Shown here: positions 33,851-40,259 of the stretch, piece after piece | Layout of the letters: each line of letters begins with the position of its first letter | How positions within the stretch are numbered: position 1 is the first letter of the stretch | DNA from: an uncultured Prevotellaceae bacterium | GTDB lineage: Bacteria > Bacteroidota > Bacteroidia > Bacteroidales > Bacteroidaceae | Assembly (NCBI GenBank): GCA_946540735.1 | Contig: CAMNIN010000029.1 | Location: forward strand, 1-44,397 | DNA length: 44,397 nt | Direction of reading: 5' to 3' | Translations under genes and position numbers: made by a program | Notes under the pieces: model-generated | What the model saw: the letters and a program-made list of their open reading frames with translations, nothing else | Database searches by the model: none | What the model was told of the DNA's origin: nothing

Positions 33851-35389
33851 ATGACCATGAGACGTAACCTACACCATATCTCTCTTTGCCGTGCTATCCT
33901 TGTGGGCATGGCTATTGTCGGACTCGCGGCTTGCAGCAGGGTGAGCGTGCCCGACAATTTCTCACAAAGCAGTGAGCGTCCACGTATTTATCCCGATTAC
34001 ATCGATGTCACCATACCCGTCAATATCTCACCGCTCTCATTCCAAATGGACGATGATGCCCAGGAAATGGTAGCCCGATACTCGTTTGGTCAGCACGATA
34101 TCGTGTGCGGGGGTGAGAAAGCACAGCCTCCTGTAGAGGAGTGGAAACAGCTCACTGCCGAAGCTCAGGGAAAAGACATTCAAGTGGAGGTCTTTGCCAG
34201 ATACGACGGGGGATGGAAGCGCTTCCAGCCTTTCCATATCACCGTCTCTCCCGACAGCATCGACCCTTATGTCAGCTATCGGGTCATTTCCCCGTCCTAT
34301 GTCACCTATGAGGAACTTTCCATCAATCAGCATAGCCTCGAGAACTACGACGAGAGCATCATCTATAGCAATATGCTCTGCAGCACCGAGGAGTCAGGAC
34401 AATGCATCAACTGCCACAATTACCAGCAGTTTCGCCCGGATAGAATGCAGTTTCATGCCCGGCAGAACCATGGTGGGACGATCATCGCCTACGATGGCGA
34501 CGTGAGGAAAATCAACATGAAGAATGATTCTATCCTCTCAGCCGGAGTCTATCCGGCATGGCATCCCTGGCTGAAACTGATTGTCTATTCCACCAACCAT
34601 ACCAACCAGGTGTTCCATACCCGAGACCTGAACAAAATCGAGGTCTTCGATTCTGGCAGCGACATCATCGCCTACGATATTGACCGCAATGAGGTGACCA
34701 ATGTGCAGAATGATCCCGATGAGTTTGAGGTATTCCCTTTCTGGGCTCCTGATGGCAAGACCTTGTATTATTGCAGCGCGCATTTCGAATTCAAGGACAC
34801 GACCAGCCATGAGGTGGAGGTGATACGGAGGGCCAAAGAGGTGAAATACAACCTCTACCGCATGTCTTTCGATCCCGACACATGGCAGTTTGGACCTCGT
34901 GAACTGGTGTTCCGGGCAGATTCGCTCGACAAGAGTGCGACTCTGCCGAGAATCTCCCCCGACGGACGATTCCTCATGTTCACCTTGGGGAGCTATGGCT
35001 GTTTCCATATCTGGCACCGTGATGCCGACCTCTGGATGATCGACCTGAAAAGTGGGGTAGTGAGGGCGATGGACGAGATCAACTCCTCCAATACGGAGAG
35101 TTATCATTCCTGGTCAAGCAACGGCAGATGGGTGATCTTCAGCTCCCGTCGTGATGACGGCGGATACACCCGCCCGTTTATCGCCCATATCGACAAAGAC
35201 GGAAAGGGCAGCAAACCGTTTGAGATGCCAGAGGAAGACCCCGCCCGCCATCGTGAGTATCTCAAATGTTATAACATTCCGGAGTTTATGGCAGGACCAG
35301 TCACCATTTCACCACAGACTTTCGCCGATGTGCTCAAATCAGATGGCGAGGCGCCCGTCAAGTACGTGCATCGACTCCGAAACCAGTAA
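33851..35389 (+). CDS. PD40/TolB-like beta-propeller lipoprotein with a CxxCH motif
   Basis: Lipoprotein of 512 residues; ATG 33851 (or 33857) is chosen because the signal peptide and lipobox LAACS follow. The frame extends to 33797, but that overlaps the previous gene and adds unlikely sequence. The N-terminal 150 residues are beta-rich. Cys185-Ile-Asn-Cys-His189 (GQCINCHNYQQF) is a c-type heme attachment signature. Then come WD-like PD40 repeats: SAGVYPAWHPWLKLIVYS, FEVFPFWAPDGKTLYYCS, TLPRISPDGRFLMFT, YHSWSSNGRWVIFSSRRDDG. PD40 proteins form periplasmic propellers. Pairing with DUF6057 suggests a shared envelope function, not known. Confidence 0.85.
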   Translation: MTMRRNLHHISLCRAILVGMAIVGLAACSRVSVPDNFSQSSERPRIYPDYIDVTIPVNISPLSFQMDDDAQEMVARYSFGQHDIVCGGEKAQPPVEEWKQLTAEAQGKDIQVEVFARYDGGWKRFQPFHITVSPDSIDPYVSYRVISPSYVTYEELSINQHSLENYDESIIYSNMLCSTEESGQCINCHNYQQFRPDRMQFHARQNHGGTIIAYDGDVRKINMKNDSILSAGVYPAWHPWLKLIVYSTNHTNQVFHTRDLNKIEVFDSGSDIIAYDIDRNEVTNVQNDPDEFEVFPFWAPDGKTLYYCSAHFEFKDTTSHEVEVIRRAKEVKYNLYRMSFDPDTWQFGPRELVFRADSLDKSATLPRISPDGRFLMFTLGSYGCFHIWHRDADLWMIDLKSGVVRAMDEINSSNTESYHSWSSNGRWVIFSSRRDDGGYTRPFIAHIDKDGKGSKPFEMPEEDPARHREYLKCYNIPEFMAGPVTISPQTFADVLKSDGEAPVKYVHRLRNQ

Positions 35390-35423
35390 TTTTGCAACCC
35401 CGATGAAAAAAATTGCCCAAAAA

Positions 35424-35455
35424 TTCGTCTTTTCGATAATAATTCTCTAATTTTG
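35424..35455 (+). promoter_or_regulatory. promoter of tRNA-Ser
   Basis: TAATTTTG (35448-35455) with TTCG at 35424-35427 (20 bp upstream, a near match to -33 TTTG) would start transcription about 18 bases before the mature tRNA. A second TAATTTTG overlaps the upstream stop codon (35387-35394). Confidence 0.6.
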
Positions 35456-35479
35456 CACCCCGAAACATAATGGCAACAA

Positions 35480-35567
35480 GGAGAGATGCTCGAGTGGCTG
35501 AAGAGGCACGCCTGGAAAGCGTGTAACCGGCGAAACTGGTTCGGGGGTTCGAATCCCCCTCTCTCCG
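35480..35567 (+). tRNA. tRNA-Ser (GGA)
   Basis: Full cloverleaf: acceptor GGAGAGA (35480-35486) pairs with TCTCTCC (35560-35566), G discriminator. The anticodon stem CACGC/GCGTG holds loop CTGGAAA, giving anticodon GGA (reads UCC/UCU). A long variable arm (ACCGGCGAAACTGGT) confirms a class II serine tRNA. T-loop GGTTCGAATCC is intact. CCA is not encoded (GCTA follows). It is the likely historic insertion site of the element to the right. Confidence 0.97.
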
Positions 35568-35695
35568 CTATAGGATAAGAAGGTGTTCACAAGACAGCTT
35601 CTTTTTTTGTGCTCATTTTCAAATACTTAAAAACACAACCTCTTGACAGCCAATATATTATATTATGGACTGTACTCAAAATCCTATCAGTTATT

Positions 35696-35768
35696 ATCGG
35701 GCAACATCGGGTGTCATCGGGTGGAAATGTTTTCCCATGTTTTCCCCATCGACAAAAAATGTTTTCCC
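35696..35768. repeat. phased short direct repeats beside the integrase fragment
   Basis: ATCGGG occurs at 35696, 35706 and 35716, exactly 10 bp apart. ATGTTTTCCC occurs at 35727, 35737 (again 10 bp) and 35759. The clusters lie between tRNA-Ser and the integrase start, where tyrosine recombinases often have arm-type and accessory binding sites. That role is inferred. Confidence 0.55.
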
Positions 35769-35782
35769 CATTTGTTAAAAAT

Positions 35783-36091
35783 ATGAAACCTATCTACGTC
35801 AAATTGATTTTCGACCGCAAGAAAAAGGCTTCACCGCGGAAAAAAGGTGCGGTGGAGATCCGCCTTTCCCAGGAGCGGCGAACGCTCTATTTCGCCACCG
35901 GCATCCGTGTCCTGTCCCATCAATGGCACGATGGGCAGGTGGTGAACCGCTTCGATGCGATAGACATCCAGCGGACACTCGACACCATGGTGCGTCACGT
36001 CAGGCAGATCATCAACGACCTGATGGAAGAAGGAGACTGCACCAACAGAAAGAGAACTTCTTGCCAACTCATCAGCCTGTTTCCCTTATAA
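35783..36091 (+). pseudogene. truncated tyrosine-type integrase (N-terminal arm-binding domain only)
   Basis: From ATG 35783 the protein reads as the start of a Bacteroidales tyrosine recombinase: KPIYVKLIFDRKKKASPRKKG, VEIRLSQERRTLYFATGI, HQWHDGQVVNRFDAI. This is the arm-site DNA-binding domain. After about 80 residues the similarity ends (NRKRTSCQLISLFPL) and a stop comes at residue 103; normal length is about 400. The core-binding and catalytic domains with the R-H-R-Y residues are absent, so it is inactive. It lies about 215 bases after tRNA-Ser in the usual integrase position and marks an old integration. Confidence 0.75.
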
Positions 36092-36105
36092 ATCACCGAT
36101 AGTAG

Positions 36106-36660
36106 TCATGCCAAGGCTTTCTCAATTTCAAGATCTTCTTTAATGTAATCAAGTATGGCCTCTGAGGCGGACGCATCCTTTGCCATCCCAACCACATCCA
36201 TTATCTTCCTGCCTGGATTATGACTATAATATGCTCTTTGCCATTCTGCTCCATGTGATTTGTCCTTTAGTTCAGTGTATGAAAGAAACCTGTTCTCTTC
36301 GATAGACTTGTCAAGTTCTGCTATCTCGGATTGTGAAAGGTAGTCAAGATTAGCTTGTCTTTTTGCTGCCCACATGTAGCAAGCGTCATCATTTCCCTTG
36401 ATGACAGTATCATTGATCATTTGTTCTAATTCACTGTCACGATAGACTCCTTTTTTTATGCTATCATAAAGAACGGAAGGAACAGGCCCATCAAGAAGAG
36501 CACAAAAGACGTCTGTTGTTATACGCATCCCATATTTAGCAAGATGAGCAATGTTGGCAAAATAGATTATCTTGAATACATGATAGTAATCAAGCCCGTT
36601 TGTCTTGTTCAAAATATACAAGACCAACTCGGTTAATTTGCGTTTATCAAAATTGGTCAT
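36106..36660 (-). CDS. Panacea domain protein (DUF4065/SocA-like)
   Basis: Protein of 184 residues with the Panacea (DUF4065) fold: KLTELVLYILNKTNGLDYYHVFKIIYF at the N-terminus, then AKYGMRITTDVFCALLDGPVPSVLYD, the family's hallmark 'Y-G-x-x-I-T-x-D-x-F-x-A-x-x-x-G-P-V-P' segment, and a YLSQSEIAELDKSI block. Panacea proteins act as antitoxins to many toxin types; SocA of Caulobacter is a proteolytic adaptor-like antitoxin. No toxin gene is next to it on the same strand: the next frame rightwards is the folded RNA region and the left neighbour is the integrase fragment. It may be an orphan antitoxin. A promoter is seen upstream. Confidence 0.8.
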   Translation of the reverse strand: MTNFDKRKLTELVLYILNKTNGLDYYHVFKIIYFANIAHLAKYGMRITTDVFCALLDGPVPSVLYDSIKKGVYRDSELEQMINDTVIKGNDDACYMWAAKRQANLDYLSQSEIAELDKSIEENRFLSYTELKDKSHGAEWQRAYYSHNPGRKIMDVVGMAKDASASEAILDYIKEDLEIEKALA

Positions 36661-36747
36661 GGTTGTTTTTTTAGGGGACAGTCTTTACAATATAGTCATC
36701 TTCCGTGTTATTTCTCGCCGTAAATTTAAAACGAAAAATGCAAATTT

Positions 36748-36781
36748 CAAAGTTAATTAACAATAATAATAAGCACACAAA
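36748..36781 (-). promoter_or_regulatory. promoter of the Panacea gene
   Basis: On the minus strand TAACTTTG (complement of 36748-36755) has a TTTG (complement of 36778-36781) 22 bp upstream. The leader would be about 80 bases. Confidence 0.55.
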
Positions 36782-36831
36782 CGAAATCTATCTGAAAAAA
36801 GCACTTTTCCTGCAAAATAGTCTTGATTTTG

Positions 36832-36864
36832 TTTGCGTTTTTCAAAAAAGATTTCGTATCTTTG
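36832..36864 (+). promoter_or_regulatory. consensus promoter of a candidate structured RNA
   Basis: TTTG (36832-36835) and TATCTTTG (36857-36864) are 21 bp apart, one of the best promoter matches in the window. Start of transcription is expected near 36871. The ATG at 36867 precedes that point, so the short frame it opens is probably not translated. Confidence 0.7.
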
Positions 36865-36870
36865 TAATGT

Positions 36871-37070
36871 CAAAAGTGATTGACACAGGAGATTCCGAAA
36901 ACCTTGAAAAGAGTAGGAAAAAAACAAAAACCCGAAGTCTTATGGAAACCGCAATTTTCTTTAGGATTTGGAAAATCAAAATCAGATTTAGAATCTGGAT
37001 TTGAAATACCAAAGGGAGGGGAAACCCTCCCACTCCGGGTTTTGTTTTGCAAATATACAACCTTTTTTTC
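36871..37070 (+). ncRNA. candidate structured RNA or folded leader
   Basis: The transcript predicted from the promoter at 36832 has strong self-complementarity. An outer stem pairs 36921-36938 with 37032-37048 (about 16 pairs with one bulge and one mismatch, arms AAAACCCG and CGGGTTTT). Inside it are a 13-bp stem with two mismatches (36976-36988 with 36992-37004, loop TAG) and a perfect GGGAGGG-GAAA-CCCTCCC hairpin (37014-37031) with a GNRA loop. T tracts follow (37040-37048, 37063-37069). Three competing short frames cross it, none protein-like. It may be a small RNA or the leader of the small gene at 37093. No known RNA family is recognised. Confidence 0.5.
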
Positions 37071-37092
37071 AAACCATCAAATTTTTAACATT

Positions 37093-37299
37093 ATGGAGTT
37101 TCACGTAGAGATTGAGAAGACCGACAAGAAAGAGGGCTGGGGCGGTGCCAGGGAAGGAGCCGGCCGCAAGCGCAAGGGAGTGCATTACTATGGTTTCCGT
37201 GCCACCCGGGAGGTGCACGACATTCTCTCGAAGGTCGAGGGATCGAAGGCCGATTTCATCAACCAGTGCATCCTGAAGGCATGCTCAGACCTGGTATAA
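37093..37299 (+). CDS. small basic GGAREGAGRK-type DNA-binding-like protein
   Basis: 68 residues from ATG 37093. The N-terminal third is acidic (EFHVEIEKTDKKEG), followed by the Gly/Arg motif GGAREGAGRKRKG, common in small proteins of phages and mobile elements, then a possible ribbon-helix-helix: GFRATREVHDILSKVEGSK, ADFINQCILKA. This suggests a DNA-binding repressor-like protein. The longer frame to 36880 is rejected because it runs through the folded RNA region. A GC hairpin follows. Confidence 0.65.
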   Translation: MEFHVEIEKTDKKEGWGGAREGAGRKRKGVHYYGFRATREVHDILSKVEGSKADFINQCILKACSDLV

Positions 37300-37303
37300 A
37301 AAT

Positions 37304-37331
37304 CCCCCCGGTGCTCACGCATCGGGGGGGG
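37304..37331 (+). terminator. GC-rich hairpin after the small gene
   Basis: CCCCCCG (37304-37310) pairs with CGGGGGG (37323-37329); inner bases GTGC/GCAT extend the stem around loop TCAC. It lies 4 bases after the stop codon, but no T tract follows, so termination is only likely. Confidence 0.5.
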
Positions 37332-37357
37332 TAAAGCGTTCAATTTACTTTATGACG

Positions 37358-37771
37358 TCAATCGATGCAGAAAGCACGACTGTCTTCTGATAAAGTCTCT
37401 ATAATGCCGCTCAAGGCGCGGTTGATGTCATCCTTCTTCTGCTTCGTCGGCCGCCGGGCACCACTGGCATACTGTCTCATCTGCGTGGCATTGATTCCAA
37501 CGAACTTGGCAAACTGTGTGATGTTGAAGAAAGGATAGTAGCTGAAGAAAGCACCGACGTCAAATTTACGGAAACCTATTTCAATGACCGGCACTTCACG
37601 GTCGCCCAGGTCTTCCCTGGTCTCGCTGAGCGCGACAAACAAATCGGCTTCTGCCTCACGCGCGGTCTTCCCATATCCTATAAGACCGAATTTCTCAAAT
37701 TCGTCTTCCATGATGCAAGAGAAAGATCCTGCGCTGATCGTCTCGAATGATACGGTGACTTTCCTTTTCAT
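37358..37771 (-). CDS. hicB: HicB-like antitoxin with C-terminal HTH
   Basis: Antitoxin of a type II HicAB pair (137 aa). The N-terminal part has the degraded RNase H fold typical of HicB (KVTVSFETISAGSFSCIMEDE, YGKTAREAEADLFVALSETRED). The C-terminal part has a Cro/CI-like HTH: FNITQFAKFVGINATQMRQYASG, ending RRPTKQKKDDINRALSGI. HicB neutralises HicA and represses the operon. It is the downstream gene, 76 bases after hicA; a stem-loop (37839-37860) at the hicA stop lies between them, and GGAG about 12 bases before the ATG serves as ribosome site. Confidence 0.88.
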   Translation of the reverse strand: MKRKVTVSFETISAGSFSCIMEDEFEKFGLIGYGKTAREAEADLFVALSETREDLGDREVPVIEIGFRKFDVGAFFSYYPFFNITQFAKFVGINATQMRQYASGARRPTKQKKDDINRALSGIIETLSEDSRAFCID

Positions 37772-37838
37772 ATCTCAATACTCCGTTATATCCTTTTAAA
37801 AGCGTCCATCCTTTCCCTATTCTTGAACGGGAACGGTA

Positions 37839-37860
37839 TTACCCGGGCTATTGCCCGAGT
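37839..37860 (-). promoter_or_regulatory. intercistronic stem-loop at the hicA stop codon
   Basis: GCCCGAGTAA and TTACCCGGGC form a 10-bp stem with one mismatch around a 4-base loop. The hicA stop codon lies within it. It could set toxin to antitoxin ratios by affecting message stability or coupling; this is inference. Confidence 0.4.
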
Positions 37861-38033
37861 AACACCTTGTAGATTCCTCGAAGGGTCTTCGGCTTGACCT
37901 CTTCAGTTCCATGCCTTGAAATCTGAGTCTGTTTCCCAGTGATAGGACTGTACCAGATATCGTGCCGGGCACCATGACGAAGGAGGTAGCATCCTGCTTT
38001 CCTCAGCTTCTTTGTCAATTCATTGACTGTCAT
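37848..38033 (-). CDS. hicA: HicA mRNA interferase toxin
   Basis: Toxin of 61 residues with the double-stranded-RNA-binding-like HicA fold: TVNELTKKLRKAGCYLLRHG, then the catalytic histidine in GARHDIWYSP (His24), a TGKQTQISRHG strand pair and VKPKTLRGIYKVLLG. HicA cleaves mRNA without the ribosome. Length is normal for the family. It is first in the operon, directly behind a promoter and an inverted repeat. Confidence 0.92.
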   Translation of the reverse strand: MTVNELTKKLRKAGCYLLRHGARHDIWYSPITGKQTQISRHGTEEVKPKTLRGIYKVLLGQ

Positions 38034-38076
38034 AAGAATAAAATAGTAAATGAACGCTTTGTCATTTCTGACAATG

Positions 38077-38130
38077 CAAAGGTAGCAAAAAAGTTACAAA
38101 CCGCCAAATATTATTGTAACTTTTTTGCTA
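38077..38130 (-). promoter_or_regulatory. hicAB promoter with a 17-bp inverted-repeat operator
   Basis: On the minus strand, TTTG (complement of 38105-38108) and TACCTTTG (complement of 38077-38084) are 20 bp apart. A perfect 17-bp inverted repeat (38083-38099 with 38114-38130, arms TAGCAAAAAAG... and ...CTTTTTTGCTA) with a 14-bp centre touches the -7 box and includes the -33 box in its centre. This is where a HicB repressor would be expected to bind. Confidence 0.75.
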
Positions 38131-38296
38131 CAATGGTGCGTTTTAACTTTCTAATGAAAAACTATACACGGGCTGGCCATCAACAACGAGCCGCCCTGTC
38201 CTCTCGGATGGGGCGGCGGTGAAAACACTAATACCTATTTCAAACAACAGATTGACTAAAACAAACCAAATTATCTACTAAATAACCATAAAACTT

Positions 38297-38608
38297 TCAT
38301 TCCTCACCTCCTTTCTCTGATTCATGGTCGAGATTGTCTTTTTTCGCTTCGAGCTTCAGTTCTTTCCGTAGCCTTCCTTCGTCGTATTTGACGTGGATGG
38401 CTTGTGCCAACTTTATCCCGAACATTCCTTTTAGGATATAAGCAACATCGCAACTTCGCTCAATGATGATACGCTGTTGCCTTATGAGGTCTTTTATGTC
38501 GGGGCGTTCGCCCATCATCATTTTCTTCGTGCTCTCACTGGCCACGAGGGAAAGTATCATGAGGTCATCGAAAAGTGCCTCTTTCTTTTTTTCTGAAAGA
38601 ATCTTCAT
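38297..38608 (-). CDS. unrecognised helical protein of the island
   Basis: 103 residues, predicted mostly helical and highly charged (KILSEKKKEALFDDLMILSL, DIKDLIRQQRIIIERSCDVA, DEGRLRKELKLEAKKDNLD). No family is recognised. A strong Shine-Dalgarno (AAAGGAGGTGAGGG) precedes the ATG, and the start overlaps the stop of a 31-codon frame. The size and context suggest a phage or plasmid accessory protein. The spacer 38131-38296 has a GC-rich hairpin (38190-38217) and no gene. Confidence 0.65.
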   Translation of the reverse strand: MKILSEKKKEALFDDLMILSLVASESTKKMMMGERPDIKDLIRQQRIIIERSCDVAYILKGMFGIKLAQAIHVKYDEGRLRKELKLEAKKDNLDHESEKGGEE

Positions 38609-38700
38609 CCCTCACCTCCTTTCAGCCTATGTCGGGTGGTGCCGTCAATCTGCTTGCCGTCAAGATAGAGCCTGATGGTTCTTGATACTTTCTTATCCAT
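38605..38700 (-). CDS. 31-residue phage-like small frame
   Basis: ATG 38698-38700 to TGA 38605-38607, overlapping the next start by 4 bases (ATGA). It reads MDKKVSRTIRLYLDGKQIDG and ends RHRLKGGEG. The 'TIRLYLDGKQI' strand is like the first residues of tail tape-measure-type proteins of Bacteroidetes phages, so this may be a deleted remnant of such a gene. That comparison is from memory and weak. The overlap with a strong ribosome site suggests it is at least translated with its neighbour. Confidence 0.4.
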   Translation of the reverse strand: MDKKVSRTIRLYLDGKQIDGTTRHRLKGGEG

Positions 38701-38839
38701 GAAGTGATAGTTTTATTTGATAAGATGTCTCTATAAATAAAATCAAAATATAGACAGATATGCTGACATTCTTTTCCGCTGTTATTTTTTTCTCGATATG
38801 TTACTATTTCTATAAGAATGATATCGATGTGTGAAGAAA

Positions 38840-39286
38840 TCACGACGATCTTCCTGTTTCTTTACTGATAGTCATTCTTCTGACCATCTCATCCAGTTTT
38901 TCCATGCTGTAGTCGCCATAGTATTCCTGGGCTATGGTCGCCAGTTCCTCCATGTGGGAGAGCAGCACCGAGTCAAACCAGTCAACAGGCTTTCTCTCAT
39001 ATCTTGAGCCTTTTCTTTTCCCCGCCACCACATAGCTGCTGATATCCTTCTTGGAGTAGCCTTTGTTTCTCAGCTGCTTTTCGAGATCACTGCCTTTCTT
39101 CACCCTGGAGCCCCGCACAACTGTTCCTCCCTGGCGGATCCATCCACGGCCCACGCCATAGGCCACGAATACGCCATAGCGGCGGAAGTTGAAGCCGATG
39201 TAATGGTTGGAGTCCCGTCGGCTCTCCTTCACGCTCACCTTCAGTTTCTTCTCCAGTGTCCCGCTGCCCTGCGCATGAAGGGCCAC
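38840..39286 (-). CDS. phage-like hypothetical protein, probably N-terminally truncated
   Basis: The frame is open from after a TGA near 39302 and reads IPSPLVALHAQGSGTLEKKL, then FNFRRYGVFVAYGVGRGWIR, a KPVDWFDSVLLSHMEELATIA segment and the C-terminal MEKLDEMVRRMTISKE. The mix of a beta core with 'YGVGRG' and a C-terminal helix resembles phage head-tail connection or tail-completion proteins of Bacteroidetes elements; I cannot name the family. The only starts are GTG/CTG codons inside a conserved-looking stretch, so the true N-terminus is probably lost. Confidence 0.5.
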   Translation of the reverse strand: MALHAQGSGTLEKKLKVSVKESRRDSNHYIGFNFRRYGVFVAYGVGRGWIRQGGTVVRGSRVKKGSDLEKQLRNKGYSKKDISSYVVAGKRKGSRYERKPVDWFDSVLLSHMEELATIAQEYYGDYSMEKLDEMVRRMTISKETGRSS

Positions 39287-39302
39287 CAGCGGGGACGGTA
39301 TT

Positions 39303-39648
39303 CAATATCTATACATATCATCATCACAAAGATAAGCATCGGCCGTGTCTTAACCTGAGACAAAAAACAAAGGGATGGTCACCATGGCGGCGGCCACCCC
39401 TGCAGAGGAGGATATGGTAGGCAATGGAAATCATCTCTGGGGCTGTGGTGATTTATTCCCCTGTCAGGTCTCCGGCGCATCCCTTGGTCCTATGCCAAGG
39501 GCCCTTTCGAATTGCCATAATATATTTTCCGCAAATAAACGGAATCCGTGTTTACCTTCAAAGGACACGGGAACCCGCCGCCGCCAACCTATCTCCAGGA
39601 ACGACAATAGATTTATAAATCATCCACAGCTGGAGTCGGCGGCAATCA
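39303..39648 (-). pseudogene. degenerate coding remnant
   Basis: No intact gene. On the minus strand just left of 39649, two frames give protein-like pieces separated by a frame change: MIYKSIVVPGDRLAAAGSRV, then KVNTDSVYLRKIYYGNSKGPLA. Together they look like a small decayed gene. The plus-strand frame 39375-39686 is rich in Pro, Arg and Cys and unlikely to be real. Confidence 0.3.
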
Positions 39649-39837
39649 TTACTCCGGACTCATCAACCCCGGATTGGATAAGGTGATGCCAGTCCGCCCA
39701 TCAGCGGTCGGCCCGTCGTATCTTACGGAGTAGAACGTCTCTCTCGTGAACTCATACACATCGTCAATCCATCCATGGGGCGACTCACCGGTACCAGTGG
39801 CCAGCGCACTGACGACAACCCTGTCATTCAGATTCAT
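39649..39837 (-). CDS. small hypothetical protein with strong ribosome-binding site
   Basis: 62 residues (starts MNLNDRVVVSALATGTGES, later YEFTRETFYSVRYDG). A near-perfect Shine-Dalgarno GGAAGGAGG lies just before the ATG. The sequence looks like a small beta-barrel, a style frequent in phage accessory proteins. It overlaps the previous gene by 14 bases, so they are translationally coupled. No function can be given. Confidence 0.6.
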   Translation of the reverse strand: MNLNDRVVVSALATGTGESPHGWIDDVYEFTRETFYSVRYDGPTADGRTGITLSNPGLMSPE

Positions 39838-39991
39838 GGTTTACCTCCTTCCTGATCTGGGCCAGTACAGGATGGAACCTGCGGCGATCCTCTATGCTGG
39901 CGCCCTGGATCATGTCGCCCAGGCTTCTCAAGTCTTCGCCGCTCATGCTGAACAGACCGTACTTGCCGAACATGTCCTTATCTATATACAT
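39824..39991 (-). CDS. small hypothetical protein
   Basis: 55 residues from ATG 39989-39991 to TGA 39824-39826 (starts MYIDKDMFGKYGLFSMSGE, then DRRRFHPVLAQIRKEV). The start overlaps the end of the upstream frame by 10 bases and the stop overlaps the downstream start by 14 bases, a layered overlap typical of phage-type operons. Family unknown. It carries the ribosome-binding site of its downstream neighbour within its last codons (AGG AAG GAG GTA). Confidence 0.55.
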   Translation of the reverse strand: MYIDKDMFGKYGLFSMSGEDLRSLGDMIQGASIEDRRRFHPVLAQIRKEVNHESE

Positions 39992-40173
39992 GATGTCTCA
40001 TTTTCTTGCGTCCCGAAATCCAAATCAAACGCCGGAAGCCAATCGAGTCTAACACCATTAACAACAATGTGATCATCCTCGGAATACTGAACATTATAGC
40101 TCGTATAGAACACGCCGTTTCCATCGCAGCCCTCAACAGCGAAATCAACACCACAGATTCGACTATTCTCCAA
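39982..40173 (-). CDS. small hypothetical protein, start uncertain
   Basis: 63 residues from a TTG (start MENSRICGVDFAVEGCDG, then YTSYNVQYSEDDHIVVNG, WLPAFDLDFG). The frame is open without ATG to a TAG at 40234-40236, so the original start may be lost. Its last codons overlap the start of the next small gene. The acidic beta-rich sequence is plausible for a phage accessory protein. A plus-strand frame (40006-40263) overlaps it and ends in a convincing coiled coil, so only one of the two is likely to be real at each point. Confidence 0.4.
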   Translation of the reverse strand: MENSRICGVDFAVEGCDGNGVFYTSYNVQYSEDDHIVVNGVRLDWLPAFDLDFGTQENETSCI

Positions 40174-40259
40174 GAACGAATACGAAATCTGGAGATGCTG
40201 CTGCAGGAGAAAGAACGACTTATCCAGGTGCTCCTACGTGGTGGTCAGCATAATGTGAA

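Noticed and set aside
35696..35768. CRISPR array
   Set aside because: The repeats are only 6-10 bases, with no unique spacers of regular length and no cas genes nearby.
36867..37004. 45-codon frame opened by ATG 36867
   Set aside because: The ATG precedes the predicted transcription start, and the translation (repeated Ile/Arg/Trp) is not protein-like.
39375..39686. 103-codon plus frame in the island
   Set aside because: Composition is unlike a protein, there is no ribosome site, and it lies opposite decayed minus-strand remnants.
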